A DNA stretch of 64,000 nt from Streptomyces erythrochromogenes (lineage in GTDB: Bacteria > Actinomycetota > Actinomycetes > Streptomycetales > Streptomycetaceae). The position numbers were made by a program, and so were the translations under genes. Each line of letters begins with the position of its first letter. The stretch's first letter is position 1. Below are positions 1-7,343 of the stretch, piece by piece. The stretch covers positions 7,847,501 to 7,911,500 of the forward strand of contig NZ_CP108036.1 in assembly GCF_036170895.1 (NCBI RefSeq). The letters are read 5' to 3'. The notes beneath the pieces were generated by a model, which ran no database searches, was not told the origin of the DNA, and saw only the letters and a list, made by a program, of their open reading frames with translations.

Positions 1-449
1 CTGCTCCGCCTGGTCCGCACACCGGCCGACCGGCGCCGGGGAACTTCCCCCTGGACGATGTCCGCGAGGTCCCGGCGCAGCCACCTCGCGAACAGGCCCT
101 GGCCGACCGGGTCTCCACTTCGGTCCGGGAGCGGGCCCGGACACGAGGAACGGGCGCGCCCGGACCAGGACCGGGCATGGACTTGCGACCGCGATCGTTT
201 CCGTGGAATGGAGCGGAGCAGCGGTGACGCCCCCGTTCAGGCTCGTGCACTTCCGTCCGACAGCGCCACGGCTCGATCACGAGGGGCATTCCGAGAACGC
301 CGTCTGGTTCTGCAGGGACCACGTCCGCCACACCGAGGGCAAGGCCCACATGAGCGCCGTCCTGGCCGTGGTCCACATACGGGCGGCGGTCCGGCGCGCG
401 GGGCCGAACCCCTGGCCACTCACCAGCATCCCGTGAGCACTGCGTCTGG
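1..449. other. No confident gene
   Basis: This left-edge stretch holds no gene I can support. One rightward frame at 203-436 reads in a protein-like way in its middle (a His/Arg-rich segment around FCRDHVRHTEGK). It has no convincing ribosome-binding site and no recognisable domain, so it may be a decayed fragment. Other frames are composition artefacts of GC-rich DNA. Confidence 0.3.
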
Positions 450-1292
450 TCATGCGCCGGGAGCGGCATCAGCGCTGCCAGCCTCGGGGCGGAGGGAGCG
501 TTCCCCGCGGAGCTGCTCGGCGACTTCGTGCGCCCGTCCCGGGTGGTAGACCGTCACCGTGTCCCTCGCAGCGCCCCGTGGCGTGTACCGGTAGTTGCGG
601 ATGCCGTGGCGGTCGGCCAGTTCGTCCACTGCACTGACGGGCACCTGCCACAGGGCAGCAAGCGCCGACGGTGTCCACCACTCGTCCGGGCAGCAGAAGT
701 TCTGGTCGATTTCCTTCTGGTACTCGACCACCGCTCGATCTGAGCCGAGTCGGCTGGTCAGCCAGGCGAGCAGGCCCTCCGTGTCGGCCAGGCACACCGG
801 GGCGCGGAAGGCCGGCTCGCAGGCAATCTCTCCTCCGCGTCCCGTGTGCAGCACGACTTTGATCGACTTTCGTTGCCCCAGTCTGAACCGCTCGACCACG
901 ACGATGCGCTCCAGATCGGCCGCGGCGACGGTCGACGACCGCAGGAAACGGGCGATCACGAGGTGCGTCGCGCTGTCGTGCGGGCGGAACTCGATCCACC
1001 GGACCATCGTGGCCGGCACCACCCACATCAAGCCCACGATGAGCCCGACCACGGCCAGGACCGTCAGCCCGAGGATGATCCAGAAGAGGGCCCAGGCGAC
1101 TGCGGACTGCGTGAGCAGGACGACGACCAGGAACGCCAGAAGGAGGGGGGCCGCGATCCACAACGGGATCAGGACGCTCGAACCGAGCGCGACACCCAGC
1201 TCGCGCAGGCGACTTGGTACGAACACCAGCCGCGCACCAGCTGCTGTCGCCGACACAACTCCCGTCGGCGGGTCCGGGTCACGAGTGGCCAT
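450..1292 (-). CDS. Membrane protein of unknown function
   Basis: A 280-residue protein of unknown function. Two hydrophobic segments (about residues 36-62 and 68-96) form a hairpin in the membrane. A soluble beta-rich region follows (about 100-185, with IEFRPHD and VVERFRLGQRKSIKVVLHTG). The C-terminal part (about 195-265) carries a DEWWTPSALAALW motif and a short helix-turn-helix-like segment (VSAVDELADRHGI). The layout resembles Streptomyces proteins with a membrane hairpin and a PH-like or signalling domain, but I do not recognise a named family. It begins with ATG at 1292, is read alone leftward, and has no obvious operon partner. The call as a real gene is firm; function is unknown. Confidence 0.72.
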   Translation of the reverse strand: MATRDPDPPTGVVSATAAGARLVFVPSRLRELGVALGSSVLIPLWIAAPLLLAFLVVVLLTQSAVAWALFWIILGLTVLAVVGLIVGLMWVVPATMVRWIEFRPHDSATHLVIARFLRSSTVAAADLERIVVVERFRLGQRKSIKVVLHTGRGGEIACEPAFRAPVCLADTEGLLAWLTSRLGSDRAVVEYQKEIDQNFCCPDEWWTPSALAALWQVPVSAVDELADRHGIRNYRYTPRGAARDTVTVYHPGRAHEVAEQLRGERSLRPEAGSADAAPGA

Positions 1293-1749
1293 GGGACGAA
1301 TATAGGCACCGGCGGCGCAACGGGTAAGGGTGCGGACAGCGCGTCAGTTCCCGCCGGTCGGACCGTGCAGTTGTCGCCGGTATCCGGCGTCCGGGCTCGC
1401 GACGGTGGGGTCGTGGCCGTCCGGCCTGCAGGCTCCTTGCCCGGCAATCGCTTCTCAGAACGGCGCGGCACTGCGGCTGCCCACCCCTGGCCGGGAGCGG
1501 CCGGCCTCAGAGAACCGCCCGTCGAGCAGCCCCCACTTGCGCGTGCTCACGCTCCTGGATTCGCTCGGCGAGAGCGTCGCCGCGATCGTCCTCGGCAGGC
1601 GCGGGGACGTACTCGCGCGGCACCGCACCGGACATGCGCTCTTAGCCGAGCACGTCTCCCATGACCTGCCGCAGGATCTGCGACGGCGCAGCCCCCCACC
1701 GTCGGAGCCGTGAGCGTGGACAACCAGGGCAGCAGAGCGGCACGGGGTG
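1293..1749. other. Intergenic region, possible gene remnant
   Basis: About 457 bp between a membrane protein gene and the SDR gene, which are both read leftward. A short rightward stretch near 1540-1690 reads as a plausible protein fragment (LRVLTLLDSLGESVAAIV, then ALLAEHVSHDLPQDL). It lacks a start signal and a recognisable fold, so I treat it as a possible remnant. No terminator hairpin stands out. Confidence 0.25.
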
Positions 1750-2472
1750 TCAGGCGATGGTGCCGCCACCGTCGACGTAGACCGTGGAGCCCGTGGTGTA
1801 GGGGTTGTCGGCGAGGAAGAGAACCGCGGCGGCGACGTCCGCCGGGGTCCCGACGCGGCCCACGGGAAGACGGCCCGCCGCCGCCTCGTACATGGCGTCA
1901 CGTGCGTCCGCCGCGAGGCCGTCCCACAGGGGCGTGCGCAGGAGGCCGGGCGAGACGGCGTTGACGCGGAGCGGGGCGTACTCCAGGGCCAGGCCGCGGG
2001 CCAGGGCCTCCATGGAGGCGTTGATGGCGCTCTGCAGGGCGGAGGCCTTCGAGGGACGCTGCGATAGGTAGCCGGCGATCAGGGTCAGCGAGCCCTGCGG
2101 GTCGATCGTGACCGAGCGGGCGATGCGGTACGCGCCCCAGAACTTGCTGTCCATGGCGGCGTACGCGTCGGCCAGCGGGAGCGCGTCGACGCGGCCCATG
2201 GGCGTCTCGGCGGCGGACACGACGACGTGGTCGAAGGTGCCCGCGGCCCGGGCGAACTCCTCGACCTCGGTGTCGGAGCGGATGTCGAGGGGCGTGGCCG
2301 TGGACGTGCCGGCGAGGGCGGAGAGTTCGGCGAGGGCGGCCTGGAGCTTGTGGGGCGAGCGGGAGACGATGACGGTCTCGGCGCCGCGCTCGGCGAACCC
2401 CCGGGCGGTGGCGAGGCCGACACCGGAGGTGCCGCCGACGATCAGGGCGCGCCGGCCCGCGTAGCTGTTCAT
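1750..2472 (-). CDS. SDR family NAD(P)-dependent oxidoreductase
   Basis: A classical short-chain dehydrogenase/reductase of 240 residues, the normal family length. The Rossmann cofactor motif GGTSGVGLATARGF is at about residues 13-26, and the family-typical PLDIRS acidic segment is near 61. The usual YxxxK region is atypical: around residues 140-160 there is QRPSKASALQSAINASMEAL, so the catalytic Tyr is replaced or displaced. The C-terminal segment ending GSTVYVDGGG is standard. It is the last gene of a leftward unit with the tautomerase and the MFS exporter (gaps of 44 and 125 bp). The substrate cannot be told. The missing catalytic Tyr makes it an atypical SDR, possibly with altered chemistry. 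Confidence 0.85.
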   Translation of the reverse strand: MNSYAGRRALIVGGTSGVGLATARGFAERGAETVIVSRSPHKLQAALAELSALAGTSTATPLDIRSDTEVEEFARAAGTFDHVVVSAAETPMGRVDALPLADAYAAMDSKFWGAYRIARSVTIDPQGSLTLIAGYLSQRPSKASALQSAINASMEALARGLALEYAPLRVNAVSPGLLRTPLWDGLAADARDAMYEAAAGRLPVGRVGTPADVAAAVLFLADNPYTTGSTVYVDGGGTIA

Positions 2473-2516
2473 GGTGTGCGTCTCCTGGGGTGTGGTGCGG
2501 AAGGGTGGTGGAGGAG

Positions 2517-2888
2517 TCAGGCGTGTTCCGAGCGCGCCCGGGCGTAGGAGGCGCGGTCCAGTTCGGTGACCTGGACGGAGACATCGCAGGTGGTCTCGCT
2601 CATCGTCCGGGCGAAGGCCCGGGTGAGGACGGCGAGCGCGGCTTCGGCGATGGCGGCCCTGGTCTCGGGCGGCTTGCCGGCGAAGGTCCGCACGTCGAGG
2701 TTGACGAAGGACTGTTCGCGGCTGCCGTCACCGACGGCGTAGGTGTCCTGGCGGACCGCACGGCTCTTGAAGTCCTGGGGGCGGAAGCCTCCCGCGGTCG
2801 TGAGCACGGCGTGGACCTCCGCGAGGACGGTGGCGGGGTCGAAGGAGTCGCGGACGTTGCCCGAGTACTCCAGGACGAGGTGTGGCAC
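2517..2888 (-). CDS. 5-carboxymethyl-2-hydroxymuconate isomerase-like tautomerase
   Basis: A 123-residue member of the tautomerase superfamily, resembling 5-carboxymethyl-2-hydroxymuconate delta-isomerase (HpaF/CHMI). I place the start at GTG 2888 because this gives an N-terminus of Met-Pro-His-Leu. After Met removal Pro becomes the N-terminal residue, which is the catalytic base of this superfamily. A longer in-frame extension exists but is an artefact antisense to other genes. The LEYSGN and VNLDVRTFAGKP segments are typical. It lies between the SDR and MFS genes in one leftward unit. A role in detoxifying or isomerising a dicarbonyl or enol compound that the operon also exports is an inference. 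Confidence 0.8.
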   Translation of the reverse strand: MPHLVLEYSGNVRDSFDPATVLAEVHAVLTTAGGFRPQDFKSRAVRQDTYAVGDGSREQSFVNLDVRTFAGKPPETRAAIAEAALAVLTRAFARTMSETTCDVSVQVTELDRASYARARSEHA

Positions 2889-3013
2889 GGTGGGCCTTTC
2901 GGTTCGGGTTGGGGGAGCCGCAGGTCCGCCGGTGAGGGGCGCGGCCAGCGGTTGCACCGGCCGGGGCCGGCCGCGGCCCACTGGTGCGCCGTTTCCTGCG
3001 GTTGCCGCCGCGC

Positions 3014-4441
3014 TCAGCGGCTCGCTGCGGCCGAGGCGGTCGCGGCGCGGGTGGCGGGAGCGGAGGCCCTGCGGATTCCGGTGGCGCTCAGTAGGGCGGC
3101 GACCGCCAGCGCGACGACGGCGGAAAGGAGGGCGGCGCGCAGCCCGGTCAGGAAGTGTCCGGTGGCGGCCTGCCCGACGAGGAGGCCCATGACGGCGACA
3201 CCGACGAGGCCGCCCAGCTGGCGGGAGGCGTTGAGGACGCCGGAGGCGATGCCCGCGTTGGCCGGGTCGGCCGCGCCGAGCATGGCGTTGGTCATGGCCG
3301 GGACCACGAGGCCGATCCCGAATCCCGCGACGAGGAACTGGACGATGACCGCCGGGTACGAGTCGGCTCCGACGGCCGGGACGACGGCCAGGTAGCCGAT
3401 GGCGGCGAGGAGGTTGCCGGTGAGCAGCACGCTGCGCGCGCCGTACTTCTTGACCAGGGGGCCGCAGGCCAGGTTGGCGGCCATGATGGCGCCGGTCATG
3501 GGCAGGAAGGCGAGCCCGGCGGTGATGGGGGAGTACTCCCACACCTGCTGGAAGAAGAGGCTGAAGACGAAGATGAGGCCGTAGAAGGCGAAGTTGAGCA
3601 GGACGCCGATGAGCGAGGTGGCGCTGAACGCCCGCCGGCCGAACAGGTGCAGGGGCAGCATCGGGTCGGCGCTGCGGCGTTCGACGGCGAGGAAGCCGAT
3701 CAGGGCGGCTGCGAAGACGACGATGCAGGTGACGACGAGCGCGTCGCCCCAGCCCCGGGCATTGGCTTCGACGATGGCGGTGGTCAGCGCGCCGAGGCCG
3801 GCGATGGCGAGCAACTGGCCGGGCAGGTCGAGCGAACGACGGCGCGAGGGGTCTCGCGGCGGGGCGGCCTGGGCGTAGCGCTGGGTGAGCAGGATGCCGA
3901 CGGCGGCGATGGGGATGTTGACGTAGAAGATCGAACGCCAGCCGAGGGTGTCGACGAGGAGTCCGCCGACGACCGGGCCGAGGGCCAGTGCGAGGCCGCC
4001 CGCGGCCGCCCAGAGGCTGACGGCCCTGGTGCGCTGGGCCGGGTCGGGGAAGTTGGTGTTCACCAGGGAGAGCGAGGACGGCACGATCAGGGCTGCGCCG
4101 ACGCCTTGCAGGACGCGGGCGGCGATGAGGGTGGCGAGCGTGGGGGCGGCGCCGCAGGCCAGGGAGGTCACGGCGAAGAGGGCGAAGCCGGCGACGAAGA
4201 TGCGCCGGGGGTCGAAGCGGTCGCCCAGTGCGCCGGCGGTGAGGAGGAAGGCGGCGAAGGTGAGGGTGTAGCCGTTGATCACCCATTCCAGGCCGGCGAG
4301 GCTGTCGCCGAACTCGGCGGTGAGTGCCTTGGAGGCGACGTTGACCACGCTGACGTCGAGGATGACGACCACGAAGCCCAGGCAGGCGGCGAAGAGAGTG
4401 GGTCCGGGCCGGGCCCCGGGGGCGGGTTCATGGCGAGTCAC
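3014..4441 (-). CDS. MFS drug-resistance transporter (EmrB/QacA type)
   Basis: A major facilitator superfamily exporter of about 475 residues with 14 hydrophobic segments, as in the DHA2 (EmrB/QacA) group. The first helix carries LDVSVVNVA (the family has LDxTIVNVALP). The segment between helices 2 and 3 has GDRFDPRRIF (motif A), and motif C-like GPVVGG follows. The start is set at GTG 4441, preceded by GGAAGGA at good spacing; an ORF extension upstream to 4597 would run through the operator and promoter. It heads the leftward unit with the tautomerase and SDR and is divergent from an ArsR-type regulator. This implies efflux of a small molecule under that regulator's control. The substrate is not deducible. 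Confidence 0.9.
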   Translation of the reverse strand: MTRHEPAPGARPGPTLFAACLGFVVVILDVSVVNVASKALTAEFGDSLAGLEWVINGYTLTFAAFLLTAGALGDRFDPRRIFVAGFALFAVTSLACGAAPTLATLIAARVLQGVGAALIVPSSLSLVNTNFPDPAQRTRAVSLWAAAGGLALALGPVVGGLLVDTLGWRSIFYVNIPIAAVGILLTQRYAQAAPPRDPSRRRSLDLPGQLLAIAGLGALTTAIVEANARGWGDALVVTCIVVFAAALIGFLAVERRSADPMLPLHLFGRRAFSATSLIGVLLNFAFYGLIFVFSLFFQQVWEYSPITAGLAFLPMTGAIMAANLACGPLVKKYGARSVLLTGNLLAAIGYLAVVPAVGADSYPAVIVQFLVAGFGIGLVVPAMTNAMLGAADPANAGIASGVLNASRQLGGLVGVAVMGLLVGQAATGHFLTGLRAALLSAVVALAVAALLSATGIRRASAPATRAATASAAASR

Positions 4442-4548
4442 GTGCTCGTCCTTCCGTGCTGGATGAAGGGGGATTGGGGTGGGAGAGGGGAGGCGGGCCG
4501 TCCGTGCGGGGGGACGGGTGCGCGGGACGGGGCCGGACCCCCGTAGAA

Positions 4549-4568
4549 TGTTCGTTACGAGACGAACA
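4549..4568. promoter_or_regulatory. Palindromic operator between the exporter and ArsR-type regulator genes
   Basis: TGTTCGT and ACGAACA form a perfect 7-bp inverted repeat separated by 6 bp. It lies in the divergent intergenic region between the MFS gene (start 4441) and the regulator gene (start 4650). A partial copy of one arm (CGAACACTC) recurs at about 4592. Size, symmetry and position fit a dimeric winged-helix repressor site controlling both directions. Binding by the adjacent regulator is inferred. Confidence 0.6.
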
Positions 4569-4649
4569 CTCGGGAGTGTACGCAGATCATCGAACACTCT
4601 GCAATCGGTGACCGCTGGTTCCGGTCACCCCGACGGACGGAGAACCGCC

Positions 4650-4991
4650 ATGACGGCAGCGGACACGCCCCCCGGCCCCGGACACCGGCTCCCACCGGTC
4701 CACACGGACCCGGCCGAGGTTCCGTTGGAGGCGGCCCTGCTCGCACTCGCCGACCCGGTCAGGCGCACGCTCGTGCGCGAACTGGCCGGGGCCGACGACT
4801 GGGAACGCTCCTGCGGGAGCTTCGACGTGCCGGTGACCAAAGCCACCCTGAGCAGGCACTTCGCAGTCCTGCGGGACGCCGGGCTGTTGGAGCAGCGCGA
4901 TGCCGGCCCCAAGCGGCTCAACCGGCTCCGGCGGCCCGAGTTCGAAGCGCGCTTTCCCGGTCTGCTGGACCTGGCCCTGCGGCAGGACTGA
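4650..4991 (+). CDS. ArsR-family winged-helix transcriptional regulator
   Basis: A 113-residue DNA-binding protein. The ArsR-type fold is visible: ALADPVRRTLVREL (first helices, about residues 33-46), then the recognition region VTKATLSRHFAVLRDAGLLEQRD (about 66-88). No metal-binding Cys pair of the ArsR/SmtB type is present, although one Cys is found in ERSCGSF. This points to an organic ligand. The start is ATG 4650 after a GGACGGAGAA segment; a longer frame from 4479 crosses the operator and is rejected. It is divergent from the MFS exporter operon and probably represses it. Its last 74 bp overlap the 3' end of the convergent acyltransferase gene, a tight tail-to-tail arrangement. Confidence 0.85.
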   Translation: MTAADTPPGPGHRLPPVHTDPAEVPLEAALLALADPVRRTLVRELAGADDWERSCGSFDVPVTKATLSRHFAVLRDAGLLEQRDAGPKRLNRLRRPEFEARFPGLLDLALRQD

Positions 4992-6315
4992 CCCGAGGCA
5001 CCCCGACGGACGACCCGGTGGGCGCCGGGGCCGGCTGCAACAGGCGTGCGCGCAGCTCCCGGGAGACAGCGCGCGCCGTCGCGCGACCGGTGGCCGGGAC
5101 CCCGTGGGCGAGGGCGAGGGAGAGCGCCCCGGCGAAGGTGGCGGCGTGGAGCACCAGCCCGTAGTTGCCGCCGGTGCGGTTGACGACCGTACGGAACCCG
5201 GTGACGCGGGCCGCGTGCGCGCCGAACGCCGTGTCGGCCACACCGACGTTGGTGAGGCAGATCCCGGACGCCTCGGCGGCCCCCGCGGTCCGGGCCACCG
5301 CCCGGCGGATCTCGGCGTGCCCGCGCCTCGGCGGCCGCCACCGTGCGTCCGCGGCCCGCAGCGCCGCGCCGTACCTCCGCGCCGTCTCGGTGGTCCCGGC
5401 GGCGTGCGGCTCCACGGCGACGCCGGCCACGGAGATGAAGCAGCCGACGTCGGGCAGCGGGCCCGGATACCGGCCCCGCAGGGAGACCGCGGTGAGCAAC
5501 CGGACGTCCGCGCGACCCGTGACCCGGGTCCAGGATTCGGCGAGCGCCGCCCCCAGGAACTGGTTGACCGACACCCCCGCGGCCCGGCAGCGCGAGCGGA
5601 GCCGCCCGGTCTGCTCCGCGGACAGGTCGAGCGCGGTGAAGTCGGCCGTACGATCGGCCCACCGGGCGGTCGCGTCGAACGGTACAGGTGCCGGATCGGC
5701 CGCGGGCGGTGCACAGGCACCCGGGGCGGGCACGGCCGGCGGCAGGTACTCCAGCGCGTCCGCGTCGGGCGGCAGCCGGCGCACGTCCTCGAAGGGCCCC
5801 GCCCCGGCGGCCTCCGGGGGCGGACCTGCACGACGGCCGGAAGGACCGTACGGCGGCCCCGGCAGGTGATCGAGCAGCGCCCGCAGGACCGCTCCCGTCG
5901 AGTGCCCGTCCGAAATGGCGTGGTTGCGGGTGAAGAACAGGTGCGTCTCCCGCGCCTCGCGGACGACGCGCAGCCGCCACAGCGGCCCCCCGGTGGGCAG
6001 GACGTCGTTGAGCTCCGCCCGCAGGACGTCGTCAGGGGTCCGCGCACCGGGCGGCGCACCGCGGCGCACCCGCTCCGCCGCCGCACCCGGCGCCTCCCGG
6101 AACCACAGACCGTCCGGCCGCTCCTCGATGCGCAGTCGCAGCAGGGGCACGTCCTGTTCCCACCGCGCCACCGCCCGCTCCACGACACCGTCCGGCACGG
6201 CCTCCCCCAGCGACAGCCGGGTGGTGACCTGTGTGGTGCCGGCCATCAGGGCGTGGGTGTACGCGAAGGCCGCCTCGATGTCGCTCAGCCGGCGCGGGAC
6301 GTCCGCCGCGCTCAC
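4918..6315 (-). CDS. Condensation-domain/PapA-like acyltransferase
   Basis: A 465-residue protein of the CoA-dependent acyltransferase fold that includes NRPS condensation domains, PapA and wax-ester-type acyltransferases. The catalytic motif is NHAISDG at residues 131-137, matching HHxxxDG with the second His and the Asp conserved. Segments around SVNQFLGAALAES (about 255) and SLRGRYPG (about 285) are typical of the family. The start is GTG 6315, whose last two bases are shared with the TGA of the upstream FAH gene (GTGA overlap), so the two are translationally coupled. It is the last gene of the leftward half of the PKS cluster and probably attaches an acyl or aryl group from a carrier or CoA. 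Donor and acceptor are unknown. Confidence 0.82.
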   Translation of the reverse strand: MSAADVPRRLSDIEAAFAYTHALMAGTTQVTTRLSLGEAVPDGVVERAVARWEQDVPLLRLRIEERPDGLWFREAPGAAAERVRRGAPPGARTPDDVLRAELNDVLPTGGPLWRLRVVREARETHLFFTRNHAISDGHSTGAVLRALLDHLPGPPYGPSGRRAGPPPEAAGAGPFEDVRRLPPDADALEYLPPAVPAPGACAPPAADPAPVPFDATARWADRTADFTALDLSAEQTGRLRSRCRAAGVSVNQFLGAALAESWTRVTGRADVRLLTAVSLRGRYPGPLPDVGCFISVAGVAVEPHAAGTTETARRYGAALRAADARWRPPRRGHAEIRRAVARTAGAAEASGICLTNVGVADTAFGAHAARVTGFRTVVNRTGGNYGLVLHAATFAGALSLALAHGVPATGRATARAVSRELRARLLQPAPAPTGSSVGVPRVSPAAGPGPADRESALRTRAAGAG

Positions 6316-7226
6316 CGTCCCCACTCCTGTGCGGCCGGCCGTTCGGCGGGCCCGGTCCAGGCCAGCGGGTGTGCGAACCGGACGCCGTGGCTGGTCACGT
6401 CGATGGCGACCCGGTCGCCGTCGGCGGTGCGGAAGCCGTCGTGGAAGCTGCTGCGGTCGGCGCCGATGTACACGTAGTGCACGCGCCCCGGCCGGTGGAG
6501 GGAGCGGTGGGCGAACAGACGGTCCATCATGGCTGCCACGTCGTAGTGGATGGCGTCCGTGCCGGTGGTGAAGGAGCCCTTCCATGCCGGGGAGCCGCCG
6601 CGTTCGATCACGACCTCGCCCGTGGCCGATCGCGGCGGCGGGCCCAGGTGCAGCCACGGGGCGATGCCCGCGTCGCAGAGCTTGGCGTACGAGAGGTGTC
6701 CGGCGTGCCGCTTGAAGCGGCCGATGTCGGTGAGGTCGTTGCCGAAGGTGTGGCCCGCGTAACGAGGTACGCCCTGGGCGTCGCCCACGTACACGAGGAC
6801 GACCTCGGCCTCCTCGCACACGGCCACGGCACCGCCGGGGACGGAGAGGGGTTCCCCCGGCACGCGCAGGATGTCCCCCAGCCCCTTGACGAACCAGTTC
6901 GGCTGGTCCTGCGTGCCCGTGTCGATCTTGACGTTGTGGGTCATCATGAAGCCGCTGACGAGCGCGTCGCCGATGTGGGCGGGCAGGAGGGGCGGTCGGG
7001 GGCGCACCCGGTGCCGGTCCTGTGCGGCCACCTCGACGAGGGGCCGGTCGGCCAGCAGGGCGGTGACCGCGGCGGTGCGCGCCTCCTCGTCGGGTGCTCC
7101 GGCGAGCAGTGCGGCGAGGTCGTCGTCCTCTCGCAAGCGGTGCAGGCGCAGCGGCTCACCGGCGTCGGGGATGCCCAGGCCCACGTGCCGGACCTGGTCG
7201 TGGAGGCATTCGAAGAGCACCGTCAC
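6312..7226 (-). CDS. Fumarylacetoacetate hydrolase (FAH) fold protein, AraD1/GguC-like
   Basis: A 304-residue protein with the FAH fold. In the second half, KGLGDILRVPG leads into the metal-site segment CEEAEVVLVYVGD, followed by HTFGNDLTDIGRF and LSYAKLCDAG. These are the acidic metal ligands and substrate-binding residues of the superfamily. The N-terminal VGLGIPD and the overall length are closest to the AraD1/GguC group, which includes sugar-acid dehydratases, rather than to true fumarylacetoacetase. It lies 117 bp downstream of the ThDP gene and overlaps the acyltransferase by 4 bp. Within the cluster it could hydrolyse a C-C bond, dehydrate or decarboxylate an intermediate; which one is not clear. 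Confidence 0.8.
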   Translation of the reverse strand: MTVLFECLHDQVRHVGLGIPDAGEPLRLHRLREDDDLAALLAGAPDEEARTAAVTALLADRPLVEVAAQDRHRVRPRPPLLPAHIGDALVSGFMMTHNVKIDTGTQDQPNWFVKGLGDILRVPGEPLSVPGGAVAVCEEAEVVLVYVGDAQGVPRYAGHTFGNDLTDIGRFKRHAGHLSYAKLCDAGIAPWLHLGPPPRSATGEVVIERGGSPAWKGSFTTGTDAIHYDVAAMMDRLFAHRSLHRPGRVHYVYIGADRSSFHDGFRTADGDRVAIDVTSHGVRFAHPLAWTGPAERPAAQEWGR

Positions 7227-7343
7227 GGTGAGAACTCCTTGGGGTGTGGGGTGGGGGGTGGGTGGCGAGGCGGTACGGCGGGTGTGCGGGAGGCGGTGCG
7301 GAAGGCCCCCGGGATCGGAACCGGAACCCTGTGGACCCGCAGG

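Noticed and set aside
203..436. 77-codon rightward frame at the left edge
   Set aside because: Partly protein-like, but no ribosome-binding site and no family; kept only as a note in the first stretch.
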